Shown: one piece after another, positions 46,889 through 58,423 of the stretch
How the letters are laid out: each line of letters starts with the position of its first letter
Position numbering within the stretch: position 1 is the first letter of the stretch
Assembly (NCBI GenBank): GCA_023362775.1
Contig: JALMGJ010000001.1
Coordinates: 96,213,501-96,277,500 of the forward strand
Source of the DNA: Charina bottae
Lineage: Eukaryota > Chordata > Lepidosauria > Squamata > Charinaidae
Reading direction: 5' to 3'
DNA: 64,000 nt
Translations under genes and position numbers: made by a program
Notes under the pieces: generated by a model
Seen by the model: the letters and a program-made list of their open reading frames with translations, nothing else
Told to the model about the DNA's origin: nothing
The model's database searches: none

Positions 46889-48850
46889 TACAGTATGTTT
46901 GTCTTTCTTTGTCTAATAATCAGTAAATATTCTGGGACCCGTGAGCCTGCTCAGTCCTTCCATCAATCCCCCATCCAGAATGTTTCTTCATCTGTAAACT
47001 TTGGCATTTTCCCAAGCCTGCCAATTCCTCCATTTTGTACACAGGCAGCGAATTAGAAGAATCCACTTTCAGAGAATACATTGGTTGAATATATAGAGAA
47101 GAATGGCATTCTGAAAGGGACAAAACTTTAGACCTCAACTGTTAATCAGCTGGCACTCAGAAAAGTCCATTGTATTCTTTGCAAACAAGAACTATGCTGA
47201 TAAAGAACTCCTTATACAGAAAGCTGCTTCAGTTTGGCAGCTTTGTGGAAATCCAAATATAGTCAGACAAATTGATTTGCGGTACAGCTCAGGTCTGGCA
47301 AACTTAATGGGCAGAAATATTGGCGGGGAAATATTCAACTGGGGGAACTGGGAATACGTAACGGAGGGGGGGGGGCTGGTTCCTTTCAAGTGGGATCCCA
47401 GCCTGCCTCTTGGGCACTGCATCTGACTCACAAGGGAATCTGATCTCTCCTGTTCACGGCCCAGAGACATGTTATCGCTGCTCCAATTTGGAGCAGCTTA
47501 ATTGGGCCCAAAGAGGGGACTGTTTGCTGAACACCTGGGATATTCAAACAGCCTCTGCTTAACCTGGGAGGTGGGGGCAAAGAAAGGGGAGAGTCACTCA
47601 CCTGCTGAGCTTGCGTGCCTGCCAGTGAGCAGTTGAGCAATCCAAGGAGATGTCCGACCGACCGAGGGAAGAAGGAATGGGGTAGCTGCCAGGGGTCTCT
47701 GTGCATCAAATAAAGTTGCAGGACAAGTTCCTTAAGAGGGAAGGCTGGGCCAGGCAGGTGGCCAGCAGAGGCGGGGAGGACATTGTGGAAAGCTGCAGAG
47801 ATCAAGGCCAGGTGTATAAAATGCACATGGAACAAAAAGGATGTTAGAAGGGGGCTTGGGGTCTAGTTAGATATGGCAGCACCACCGACTCTGTAAGAGG
47901 TAATGTCCATGCATTCAAGTACCTGGATAACTGAGAATAATCTCCTCTGAATCCCCGCCTGTTCAGCACTGCAATGGTTAATCTTGTTATGTGTCTATTC
48001 TGGCACAAGTAGACATTTCTGCCATCACAAGATTGATCTCTAAGTACCTTGTATCTGGCAGCAATCCTAAGATACCTTTTCTCTGGTAGCAAGCAAACCT
48101 GAATTCTGTATAAATTACGCTGCTGCTCCTCTGGTTGTTTTTCTTACTAACCTGCATTAAACCAAGATTCACTGAAACTGGAATGCAGATTCTAACATCA
48201 GCTCTGAAACTTCACCAATTGGATCAGAAAGTGATTGCTGCTCTCTTATCATTTTGTCTCCAGCATCTAGTAATCAGAAACAGACTGCTCCTATACATAA
48301 AGGTTAATAACCAATGATATAATATTTTCCTTGATCCCTCTTATCAGATACATTATCTTGGGTAATGGCAACACCTAGCCAATCTTGCCTGATCATAAAG
48401 CTAAGCAGGACTCACCACTCGCACCTAACCATGACACAAACATAACCTGGCTGCTTCTTCTTTACGCCATGTCCCCGTGTTCTTACCTTCACCTGCTGTG
48501 GTGTTTCCCCTCTTCTGACATTGTCCATACCAAATCTGTTGTAAAATCTGTTGGGCTTTGTCACTCATAGCCTTGGAGGAGTACAGTGATTTGGAACGGG
48601 CAATACAGGCAGGATTGGGACCAGCAACTTTCACTCTGGTATAATTTTCTATTGAATTAAGCCTCAACTTCACATAGTGGCACAAACATGTCCTGGTAAC
48701 TCGTCCTCATTGCATCTCATCGCCAACCCACAGCTTAAAGTCAACTTCAGCTAATCCAGTTTTAAAGTAGTAATCACCCTGTTCTTCTGACACTATTCTC
48801 CAACTGTTTCTGCCCGCCCGGTACATTTGAGCAGAGTGGGTACACTCCAA
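46884..48850. other. Intergenic sequence without recognised content
   Basis: Nearly 2 kb without a repeat signature I recognise. The frames 47428-47835 and 47192-47470 (minus) show no family. Absence of repeats here is notable relative to its surroundings. Confidence 0.4.
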
Positions 48851-48934
48851 GTCCCTTCAATTATATATTGCCATCTTGTGGGATCGAGGAAACACGCCTT
48901 CTCTGCTGAGGCCCCCACCCTCTGGAACAGCATC

Positions 48935-49243
48935 CCCTAGAGCAGGGGTGGGGAACGTCCGGCCGCGGGCCATATAAGGCCCGCGAAATCATTTGGTCTG
49001 GCCCTGCCAAGGCAACCGCAGGCGGGACTCGAAATTCAATCAATCTAGGAGCTCCCGCCTACAAACCCTACCCCCGGTGCTTGTGATTGGCTCCCGCCCG
49101 CAAACCCCGCCCCCAGTGCTTGTGATTGGCTCCCGCCCACAAACCCCGCCCCCTTCTGTGCGATTGGCTCCCGCCCGCGAATGATGTTATAAATATCTAA
49201 ATGGCCCTTCGCAGAAAAAAGGTTCCCCACCCCTGCCCTAAAG
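48935..49243. mobile_element. hAT (Charlie-like) element, family C, inside L2
   Basis: CAGGGGTGGGGAAC at 48943 is opposed by TTCCCCACCCCTG ending at 49235. Flanks CCCTAGAG and CCCTAAAG match at 7 of 8 positions. The interior has three near-repeats of CCCGC..CAAACCC..GTGATTGGCTCC. Confidence 0.88.
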
Positions 49244-49404
49244 GTACAGATGGCGCCCACTCTCCTGGAGTTCCAGAAAGCCCTTAAGACTTGGCTTTGT
49301 TCCCAGGCTGAGGTTAATGCATTCACTGATGTATTGGTGGGGTCCTTGTGGTATCCAATAGAAAAGAATATCTGTAACTCAGGATTGAATTGTGGCGTTC
49401 TTGG

Positions 49405-49550
49405 TGCTCTCTGGAGTTGTTTGTTTGCTTGCAGACATTTCATTACCCAACTAGGTAACATCATCAGCGCAATACTGTCGCACTGATGATGTTACCTAGT
49501 TAGGTAAAGAAACATCTGCAAGCAAGCAACCAAGCTCAGAGAGCACCATG
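49405..49550. repeat. Inverted duplication of a Penelope-like or LINE-derived block
   Basis: GTGCTCTCTGGAGTTGTTTG..CAGACATTTCATTACCCAAC and GTAACATCATCAG are mirrored by CTGATGATGTTACCTAG..CTGCAAGCAAGCAAC and AGAGAGCACC. The whole forms a hairpin of about 145 bp. Confidence 0.65.
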
Positions 49551-50296
49551 AATTCCCCTGTGATATTTTTGTACAGTTTTGTGTCTTCTAGTTGTTTTAG
49601 TCCAGGATGCCTTTTTTTTTTCTTCCTAGCGTTTTTCCTGCAGGTGCAGGGTCTGCTTTTTCAGATCAACTGAATGTTGATCCGTTGGTTGTGATAGGAA
49701 TTAACTGACCGGCTTGTTGCCCAAACCTGACATCATGGGCTGAGAGAGAGTGACCGGTCCAGCTGGCTTTCATGCCTAAGGCGGGACTAGAGCTCACAGT
49801 CTCCTGGTTTCTAGCCTGGAGCCTTAACAACTAGGCCAAGCATGCCTATTTATGTGGGTTTAAACTGTTTTTGTTGTTTTTACTGGTTTGGGGGTTTTTT
49901 CCTGGATTTTGTAAGCTGCCCAAAGTCTTCTGGAGTGGGCGGCCATAATAAATCTAATACATTAAATTTAAATTAAATTATTGTTGCTGGGGATATAACT
50001 AGGTCATTTTTCCATTTCTGTCTATAAAACTTGTTAAGATAAAACAGTAAGAATAATAGTTTTAAAAACCTAGGTCATTTCATGAACAATGTGATTGTTG
50101 ACAAGGTCTGGGGTCTGTTCAGCTCTTTAGGCCACTTTAGGCTGCTGCAAACACACTCCTCACTCTGATTATTGGTTACTGTGTTCTGACATTTTGTTTT
50201 GAGCCATAAGAAAAACTGGATACCAGACTTCTGAAGCACTTCCCCTTGTCCTACACCAGTGCCTTACATGAAAAGGTTTAGCACTCTTTTGTGAAA

Positions 50297-50571
50297 GGAT
50301 AGTCCAGAGCTTTCCAAACTGTGTGTCGGGACACGTTAGTGTGTCGGCTGCAGTGTCTGGGTGTGCCGCGGCTGCTGCTGCCTCCGAGCCCTGCCAGGAT
50401 TCCGCGCAGGTCCTAGTGCCTGCCTTGTGCCTTGCTGCCTCCAAACCTGCTGTGATTCCGCGCAGGTCCTAGTGCCTGCCTTGTGCCCTGCTGTAAGAGT
50501 GTGTCGCGAAATGATGCATGTCTAAAAAGTGTGTCACCAACATGAAAAGTTTGGAAAGCTCTGAGATAGTC
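50297..50571. mobile_element. hAT element, family B
   Basis: Element 50305-50563. Flanks GGATAGTC and AGATAGTC match at 7 of 8 positions. Two GGTCCTAGTGCCTGCCTTGT units and a single GTAAGAGTGTGTCG unit. Confidence 0.9.
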
Positions 50572-50637
50572 CCTCACTGCACAGAAGGTCAATTTCAACC
50601 AGGAAGCATTGTAAGAAGAGAGCCTGCTAGTCTACAG

Positions 50638-50715
50638 CAGTGTTTCCTTGCTAGCTGGGGGATTCTGGGAGTTGAAGTCCACACCACTTAAAGTTGCCAA
50701 GGTTGAGAAACACTG
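50638..50715. mobile_element. hAT foldback element, family A, reduced
   Basis: CAGTGTTTCCTTGCTAGC joins the complete right arm. Most of the left arm is missing. Confidence 0.7.
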
Positions 50716-51161
50716 GAGTAGATGGTGTTACAGATCTGTCTGCTAGGCTAATTTCTGGATATGCATTTGGCACTCTTTCCAAAACATCACACCTGTGACC
50801 TCTTAGTCAGTTAACTTGACAGCTGGCTAAACCTGCCGTTCAAAGCAATCACCTATACTCCCACCTCTCCCCACGAGTTAAGGAGAGTGATTGGTGGTTG
50901 TCTTCACTCAATGGGAGGAGAAATGAAGCCAGGGGAATCTACCCATCACTTTCCTTCACTTGTCCCTGGTGAAAAGTGCAAGGGCAGTGCTGCTTGCTGG
51001 CCTAGTTACTCAGCAATGAACTCAGCATCCAGCATGCCAGCATAGTTGATGCTGGGTCACGGACTGGTAGGAAGCACCTTAATGTGGCTGTTGGCCCATG
51101 TCCTAAGACTTCAGCTCAGCAGTGGGGAAAGGCCCAGAGTGACACTGAGTGTTGAGCAATG

Positions 51162-51312
51162 CACTAATGCAATGTTTCTCAACCTTGGCAACTTTAAGAT
51201 ACGTGGACTTCAACTCCTGGAATTCCCCAGCCAGCCATGCTGGTTGGGGAATTCTGGGAGTTGAAGTCCACATATCTTAAAGTTGCCAAGGTTGAGAAAC
51301 ACTGCACTAATG
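51162..51312. mobile_element. hAT foldback element, family A, perfect target duplication
   Basis: Element 51170-51304, both arms complete. CACTAATG is exactly duplicated at 51162-51169 and 51305-51312. Confidence 0.93.
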
Positions 51313-51442
51313 GTTCTGTCACCTGACACAAGGCCATGCAGTAGCCCTGACAAGGCAGTCAAAGCTTATGCCTTGCCTGACTTCTTTTGCACCTGGGAGG
51401 AACGCTTGCCTTCTTTCTCCTGCAGTGTTTCTAAGTAACAGG

Positions 51443-52012
51443 ATTTTGTTGTTTATTCGTTCAATCGCTTCCAACTCTTCGTGACTTCATGGACCAGCCC
51501 ACGCCAGAGCTTCCTGTCGGCCGTCACCATCCCCAGCTCCCCCATGGTTGAGTCTGTCACCTCCAGAATATCATCCATCCATCTTGCCCTTGGTCGGCCC
51601 CTCTTCCTTTTGCCTTCCACTTTCCCTAGCATCAGCTTCTTCTCCAGGGTATCCTGTCTTCTCATTATGTGGCCAAAGTACTTCAGTTTTGCCTTTAATA
51701 TCATTCCCTCAAGTGAGCAGTCTGGCTTTATTTCCGGGAGTATGGACTGGTTTGATCTTCATGCAGTCCAAGGCACTCTCAGAATTTTCCTCCAACACCA
51801 CAGTTCAAAAGCATCTATCTTCCTTCGCTCGGCCTTCCTTATGGTCCAGCTCTCACAGCCATAGGTTACTACAGGGAATACCATTGCTTTAACTATGCGG
51901 ACCTTTGTTGTCAGTGTGATGTCTCTGCTCTTAACTATTTTATCAAGATTTGCCATTGCTCTCCTCCCAAGAAGTAGACGTCTTCTGATTTCCTGGCTGC
52001 AAGTACTAAAGG
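51443..52012 (-). mobile_element. BovB (RTE) LINE 3' end, longest copy in the window
   Basis: Minus strand: the frame 51759-51956 gives MVFPVVTYGCESWTIRK and CWRKILRVPWTA, and 51453-51704 gives the downstream KLKYFGHIMRR block. It extends about 200 bp farther 5' than the copies at 29.1 and 44.8 kb. Confidence 0.9.
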
Positions 52013-52157
52013 GAGAAAGTTTCCCTAGTTAAACCGTAACAGATGCACAAGCATAGTACTCCCTTCCTTCCAGGCATACTTCGACACAGCCCTTTTTTGC
52101 CATGTGGTTTCCCTACCATCATCACTACACACACCTATTTGCCTGGACAATTTCTAG

Positions 52158-52274
52158 ATCTTATACAAGGGTTTCCACATGGTATGGTCAAAAAAAGTCA
52201 AGAGGGCGGTCGTGACCGTGCGATCAAGCCTTTGCCACATAAAAAAGCTGCCTGCGGACATCCCTGATCTTACA
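52158..52274. mobile_element. hAT-like element, family D, with target duplication
   Basis: CAAGGGTTTCCACATGG at 52166 is opposed by CCTGCGGACATCCCTG ending at 52266. Flanks ATCTTATA and ATCTTACA match at 7 of 8 positions. Inside: GTATGGTCAAAAAAAGTC. Confidence 0.72.
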
Positions 52275-53221
52275 GAACGTATTCCTGATGACAAGTTGAT
52301 TCATCAGAACACAAGTCCATACTGTACACGAAGTAGTGGTCGGCATGAAGTGGTCTGCATGAAGTAGCTAGGTTTGCACCTAACAGTAGGCAATTCTTTG
52401 GCGCACTTAGTGTGAGGAGGGGCAGGGCTGCAATGGGTGTGGCAGTAATAAAATGGGTGGAAGCATATGACAAGCAGGGGTGGGATTTTTTTGGGGGGGC
52501 TTGTTTCTCTGGTTTTTTAAAACTCTTTTAAGCCTATTTTAAGGCTTAAACTATAGTTTTCTTGGCCTCAACATGGTGGGAAACTATATTACTGCCCCAC
52601 CCAATATATACATTTGAGAGAGCTGGAGAGGCTTCATAAAAAGGCTTGGGGGTTCAGAAAGCCACATTTGGCCTCTGGAGTGTCAGATTGCCTGCCCTTG
52701 AGTTATAAGGAGTATCATTGTACCATTCTCTCTCTCTCTGTCTTTCTCTCTCTCTTTCCCACACACACAGAGATATTTTCTGCCCCAGCTTCCTCATAGT
52801 TCCAAGCTTCAGTTCCAAGAAAATTGTGTCTTAATGAAAGCACAGCAAGCACAGTATTTATACGCTTGTAGATCCCCACAAGGTCCTGAAGAAACCTGAA
52901 ACCCAGAAAGCAGAAATCATACATTTCTGCAGTCATGTCTCAAATATGAGGAAACAGGAGAGACATAAACAGAAAGAGAGAGAAAGATTTCTCAAGAACT
53001 CAGACTGAAAAACAAACAAAGTGAAACCATACATCAACAGGACAGAGTGAGATATCAGATGTGGCCAGACTCCAACAGCAGAGCCATCTTAGTCCAAGCC
53101 CAGTTTAGAACACCATAAAAGAAGGAAAATAAAGTAATATACTAGCGTTGTTCACAGAGCACACACAACCAGGTCAGGGAAGGCAAGCAGATGCATTTGC
53201 ATACATACTAACCCTTGATTG

Positions 53222-53222
<1 letters not shown>
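52275..53222. other. Intergenic sequence, no gene
   Basis: CT-rich patch at 52728-52760 and a GAGAAAG-rich patch at 52970-52985. Otherwise unclassified. Confidence 0.4.

Positions 53223-53223
<1 letters not shown>

Positions 53224-53311
<88 letters not shown>
53224..53311. repeat. (GT)n(GA)n microsatellite
   Basis: About 18 GT units followed by about 25 AG units. This is the same two-part design, on the opposite strand, as the tract at 46.8 kb. Confidence 0.96.
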
Positions 53312-53313
<2 letters not shown>

Positions 53314-53779
53314 CAGCTCATTTGATGAGTTGATGGTTCAATGTATTGTGCAAATCCAGAATATGGGTTAATTCTGTAACTAGACCATTCCAATTGCTCC
53401 CAAAGACACCTGTATCCAGCCACATCCATACAGGATGTGGTCACAGCAGGCAAGATGGCAGATGTGGCATCGCAATGCAAGCTCTGCCTCTTTGGTACAT
53501 TCATACAATGCACATACAGAAGGGCAAGATTTGCATATCGACACCACGTTGCCTGTTTTGCCATCCCCCTGTGGACATCACTGCCCTACCCAAAGCTGTG
53601 CCATGAAATACCAGCACAGCTGCTCACTGATTTTCAGTGAGTAATGAGTATTAAGCATCAGATACAGTTTACATACAGAGAAAAGTATTTAAAACAAAAA
53701 CAGAAAAGTGGGAAATCATAACTGCCATCCCTACAGTGTCATCATTATATCACCACCCAATCCAATACAGCCCTTGACG

Positions 53780-53945
53780 AGGAGAGGAGAGGAGAGGAGA
53801 GGAGAGGAGAGGAGAGGAGAGGAGAGGAGAGGAGAGGAGAGGAGAGGAGAGGAAAGGAAAGGAAAGGAAAGGAAAGGAAAGGAAAGGAAAGGAAAGGAAA
53901 GGAAAGGAAAGGAAAGGAAAGGAAAGGAAAGGAAAGGAAAGGAAA
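53780..53945. repeat. (GGAGA)n(GGAAA)n polypurine pentanucleotide repeat
   Basis: About 14 GAGGA-type units switch abruptly to about 18 GGAAA units near 53852. About 165 bp with no pyrimidine on the plus strand. Confidence 0.97.
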
Positions 53946-54483
53946 AAGCACAGCCCCAACTGCCAATGCATTTGTCCACTCCTATTCCAAATGAAAGCTG
54001 AATCTTCAAAGACAGAATTCACACATAGGGCCAGTCCCGCCATTGGGCATAATGCAGCAGATGTGGAGAGAAAGGGTTGATGGCAAACTATTGGGAAATC
54101 AGTCCTGCTCCTTCTAAATTATCCTAATCTGTTCCAGAAGGTGCTGCTCCTTCACTAGTGTTAAAATTAGATTCTGCTGATAATACGATTAGCTTTTGAC
54201 CATGGAAGGAAAGGCATCTTGACTTGACTGTTGGACAGCAAGATGTCCAGGACTGGTGCTTAGAGTACCAAGTCCAGGCTGCAAAACTCTGGACAAAGAT
54301 TTAGTTTTCTTTACCATCTAGCAGTAGTCCAGACATTTGCAGCATAGATCTCTTGGTTCTACTGGTACTGTGAAACTGGAAAGACTTCTCTGTAATAGAG
54401 TCCAACTCCTGGCAAATGTGTGTGCTTTTAATCATGCCTCAGTTGGCCTTCCATAAATTTAACATAAGAACATAAGCATAAGA

Positions 54484-55345
54484 GTCTACCATGGTAGAGA
54501 TGGGCGGTGATAAATCCAATAAATACATACATACATAAATGCATAAGCAGTGCCCAGCTAGATCAGACTCCTGGCCCATCTAGTCCAACTGTCTGTTCTC
54601 ACAGGGGCCAACTGCACAAGGAAGCCCCCTGATTTCCCAGCAGATGGCTTTCAAAAGCAGTTCCACTAACATCAAGGCTAATCGCCATTGATCCCCAGGA
54701 CTCCCATGAATTGGTCCAACCCTTTTTGGAAGCCACCCAAGCTGGTAGTCAGCACCACATCTCCTGGTAGCGAATTCCAAAGTTGAATTACACGTTGTAT
54801 ACAAAACTATTTCCTTTTGTCTCTCCTGATTCTTCCACAATTCAATTTCATTAGGCGATCTCTGGTTCTAGTATTTTGGGAAGGGGGAAATAGCTTCTCT
54901 TTGTCCACTTTATCCAAACCATGCATAATTTTGTAGACCTTAATCGTGTCCTTTCTCATTTGCCTGCTTTGTAGATGAAAAAGCTCCAAATGTCACAACC
55001 TTTTCTCATAGGGAAGCTGCTCCAGCCCCTTGATTGTCTTAGTTGCCCTCCTCTGAACCTTCTCTAGTCCACATTTTTAGGTGCGGCAACCAGAACTGCA
55101 TATAATATTCCAGATGCAGTCACGCCATTGATGTATATAAGGGATCATGATAGTGACATCTCTGTTTTCAATTCCATTTCTTACTATCCCTAACAAGCTG
55201 TTGGCCTTTTTTACAGTGGTTGCACAATGTTGACACCTTCATTGAACCGTTTACCATTACTCCAAGATCTCTTTCCTCATCAGGAAAGCTCTGATCCCAT
55301 TAGTTTTATGAGTAGTTAAGATTTTTGGCGCCCATGTGCATAATT
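54484..55345 (-). mobile_element. CR1/L3-like LINE fragment, long
   Basis: The minus strand reads through the region downstream of RT: TRDRLMKLNCG near 54840, YKIMHGLDK near 54920 and QSRQMRKDT near 54960, then the upstream block ending in KKANSLL-like sequence near 55200. A separate L2-like tail piece lies at 54484-54540. Confidence 0.65.
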
Positions 55346-56638
55346 CTTGGCCATAACTCCTTCTTTGGGAGATGGCAAGATATGCTTGTTTCTTGGCTTC
55401 CTACCTCTGCTGGGACAGAGAAAATGGACCAGTTTCAGCCTGATCACTGATCTGCCATTTTGCATTGCAGTGTGCTAATTAGATTGTGGGTCAGAAGCTA
55501 TCTGAGAGTGTGTACCCAAGGATGGAATAAATACAAGTGCAAACAAACTGACTTTCTTTAGGGTAGTTTGTTCAACAAGCTTGGCTCAAAGGCCACCAAG
55601 CCTTAAATAAACTCCAGAATAGAAAGCAGAAAAAAGAACTTTGCTAAGGACTGCTCAAAGGATTCAACTAAAAGTCATCTGGTTCAACCCGCTGCCTCCA
55701 ATATCGGTCAGACAACTGTTGCTACAAAAGTACTTCTTGGATTGATGGCTTTACCAAAGTGCAATTTTCGGTTGCTCGTCTCCTGTGTGTAAACCAGCTG
55801 GAAAGGAAGGTGGCTTAAGAAATCCCTTTCCAGTTGGAAAAAAAGAAAAATATATATTATTTTATCATTTTCCCCTCACTTGGGCTAGAAGGGAAAGTGG
55901 CAGAATTGTTGTCAATTTCACCCAATTAAAACAAAGACAGATCAGCCTTGCAGGATTCCATCCAACTTGTTTAAGACCTTTAAAAACATTCTGTGGCTTG
56001 AATCATGTCAACTGGATTTCTATTTTCTCAGTAGAAACGTTTCACTCCTTATCCAAGGAGCTTCTTCAAAAACATTGTTCTTTTAATTCTTTTAAAAACA
56101 TTGTTTCACTGCTCCATTGCTGAACTTTAAAAAAAAGAAAAAAGCCCAGTTTTTCACCATGTCACTGGTGGACTTGTGAAAAAGAAAGACAGAGACCTTT
56201 GACTGCAAGGGTGGGTGTGTTCCCAACAGGTGGAGTACCAACAGCTGGAGTGGAGGGGTTTGTTTACCTGGAATTGACGTGCAGCACAGAAGCCAGGAAG
56301 CAATTTTGGATACACAGTCAGAAAATACAGGCAAGGTGGTATGAGCTGCTGGATGGAGGTGGTTTCAGAATGACATCATCCAATGCTGTCCTCCCAGGAG
56401 GTGCTGGAGTGAACTGGAAATGTGGATCTGCCCTGAGTCAGATGTGCTCATCTAACCAAGTATTTCTCTGGTAGCAGCTCCTGGGGATTTCAGGTATCCT
56501 GGGGTCTGTCTCAGCCCTATTACCTGAGCTATACAGAAAAAAAAGGTTATTTCTACCTTTGTTGCTCTCCTTGCAGGCTTATGGGCCTGGTATCTCCACT
56601 GTTAAAACATTTGGTTGAACTGTCCTCCTTTTGTATTC
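55346..56638. other. Intergenic sequence, no gene
   Basis: The open frames at 55785-56123 and 56199-56474 (plus) have no recognised family. No repeats recognised. Confidence 0.35.
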
Positions 56639-56958
56639 CATTAAGGCAGGGTTTCTCAACCAGGGCTCCATGGAACCCTAGGGTTCTGCAAGAGGTCACT
56701 AGGGGTTCCCTGGGAGATCACGATTTAAAAATTATTTCAAATTCGGGCAACTTCACATTAAAGAGGTAAGTTTCATTCTTTATTTTTAGTTTAAGAACAC
56801 TGTTAATGCATGTATACAGGCCTACACATGAAACCAATATAATAATTTTGTAACTTCTGGCCTATATTTGAGCCTGAATGTGCAGGGGTTCCCCGAGGCC
56901 TGAAAAATATTTCAAGGGTTCCTCCGGGGCCAGAAGGTTGAGAAAGGCTGCATTAAGG
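56639..56958. mobile_element. hAT element, family E, with exact target duplication
   Basis: CAGGGTTTCTCAACC at 56647 is opposed by GGTTGAGAAAGGCTG ending at 56950. CATTAAGG is exactly duplicated at 56639-56646 and 56951-56958. The interior shows GGTTCCC and GGGGTTCCCCG words. Confidence 0.92.
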
Positions 56959-57769
56959 CATGAGCAGGAAAGCTGAGGCTTCTTTTGTGCCACCCCTATA
57001 CAGTCACACCTTAGATTATAGTTGTCAAACTATGCAGCAGAGTTTACTCTCATTTTGAGGTGGAAAGACAGGAAAAGTGTGGTAAAAGTTCCCCTTGCCA
57101 CTCCCCCCAAAGGGGGCTCACTGACATGCATGGTATGTGTGCTTGCCCATTGTGGCCCTTCCTCCAAAAAGTTAGATGTGCATCCTGGCTACTGAATATT
57201 ATCCATACCCTCAAACCAGACCCATCAAATTATATCACACACAGTAATTGGGTTTTTGCATTATACTAGAATAGGCTAAAATGGAGTTGCATACATTGTG
57301 GTTCAGTGTCTTGTGGGCACTTAAGCCAGCTTGTGGGCCCCAGCCATAATTGAAAGCCATAAAATGGCTCCTGGCATGCATTTGTTTTAGATCCTGCCTT
57401 TCTGTTCAAACTGAAACTGAACAATAATAATAAAAACAAAGGTACCTCATGAACAGAATGTATAAATATTTATCAGCTGTGATAGTTAAATGACAGCTCT
57501 CTCTTATGAGAGAACTTGTGTGAGCTTCGAGCGTGGAAGGTCCACATTTCTATACTGTTAAGTCCAAGGTACAAGACAGAAAGGACAAAAAATATTCCCT
57601 CCCTGAAATCCCTAGAGCTACTCCTAATCTGAGAACACAGGTTTAGATGGAACAAAAGCTCAATTCAAGATATGGCAAGTTAACATGTCCAGATGGTGCC
57701 TATTTCTAAACATTAAATGCTGCTTGTTACCATAAAAGACAGGAATCACCTCTGAGTTCTTTGTGGGTC

Positions 57770-57918
57770 CCTGGAAACAGGGAGATCTGCAGTGTATGGT
57801 TAAAAAAAATCAAGATGGCAGCTGCAACAGTGAAGCTGTGCCTACTTTTTATGTGTATATGGGTGCAGCCGCCATCTTGACATGTTGACTGTACCCTACA
57901 GACACCCCTGACTAGAAA
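57770..57918. mobile_element. hAT-like foldback element, family D
   Basis: CAGGGAGATCTGCAGTG at 57778 is opposed by CCTACAGACACCCCTG ending at 57910. Inner arms TCAAGATGGCAGCTGC and GCAGCCGCCATCTTGAC are mirrored. Flanks CCTGGAAA and ACTAGAAA match at 6 of 8 positions. Confidence 0.75.
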
Positions 57919-58369
57919 CAAGGCCAGGGATTAGCTGTATCTTGGGCCTTATCCAAGGCTGACATTATTATATAATTTTTAGGATTGGCAAATTGCTAAT
58001 ACCCTCCAAAATTCGCCACTAGAAGCCACTATTTTCTCTTCCATATTAGGGACTGTTGCGGGCTCATGTTCAGGCTAGGCCCTCGTCAAGGACACCAGCC
58101 AAGAATCTATGACCCACAGCTCCTGTTCAGACTGCGAATGCTGCTGTTGATAAAGGCCCTTTGGTGAGGGAACAGGAGAAAGGCCTTTGGCTTACAGATA
58201 GAGTAACATACATAATTACAGTTGGCTGATTTGGGTGCTTGCAATGGGAGGGAATTAGCCAGGAGGACTCTTACTAAACTGGAATCTGTATACTAAGCTT
58301 GGCTAGGCAAAATAACACAACTGAGCTAGGCGCACGGTGTATTGACAAAGTCTAGTCAATCTAGACCAG

Positions 58370-58422
58370 CGTTTCTCAACCTTGGCCACTTTCAGATGTG
58401 TGGACTTCAATTCCCAGAATTT
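58370..58422. mobile_element. Half copy of hAT foldback family A, left of the L1
   Basis: CAGCGTTTCTCAACCTTGG through GTGTGGACTTCAATTCCCAG, cut by the L1 insertion. Confidence 0.7.
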
Positions 58423-58423
58423 T

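Larger units (their letters stand above)
48855..49980 (+). mobile_element. L2-like LINE remnant with nested insertions
   Basis: GAGGCCCCCACCCTCTGGAA before the hAT element continues after it as CTCCTGGAGTTCCAGAAAGC and TTAAGACTTGGCTTTG, a typical L2 pol C-terminus. The tail GTAAGCTGCCCAAAGTC..GGGCGGCCATAAT lies at 49911-49980. A SINE piece (49738-49850, minus) and a foldback block (49405-49550) lie between. Confidence 0.6.

Noticed and set aside
53708..54043. Glu/Arg/Lys-rich or Phe/Leu/Ser-rich frames
   Set aside because: Translations of the pentanucleotide polypurine repeat.
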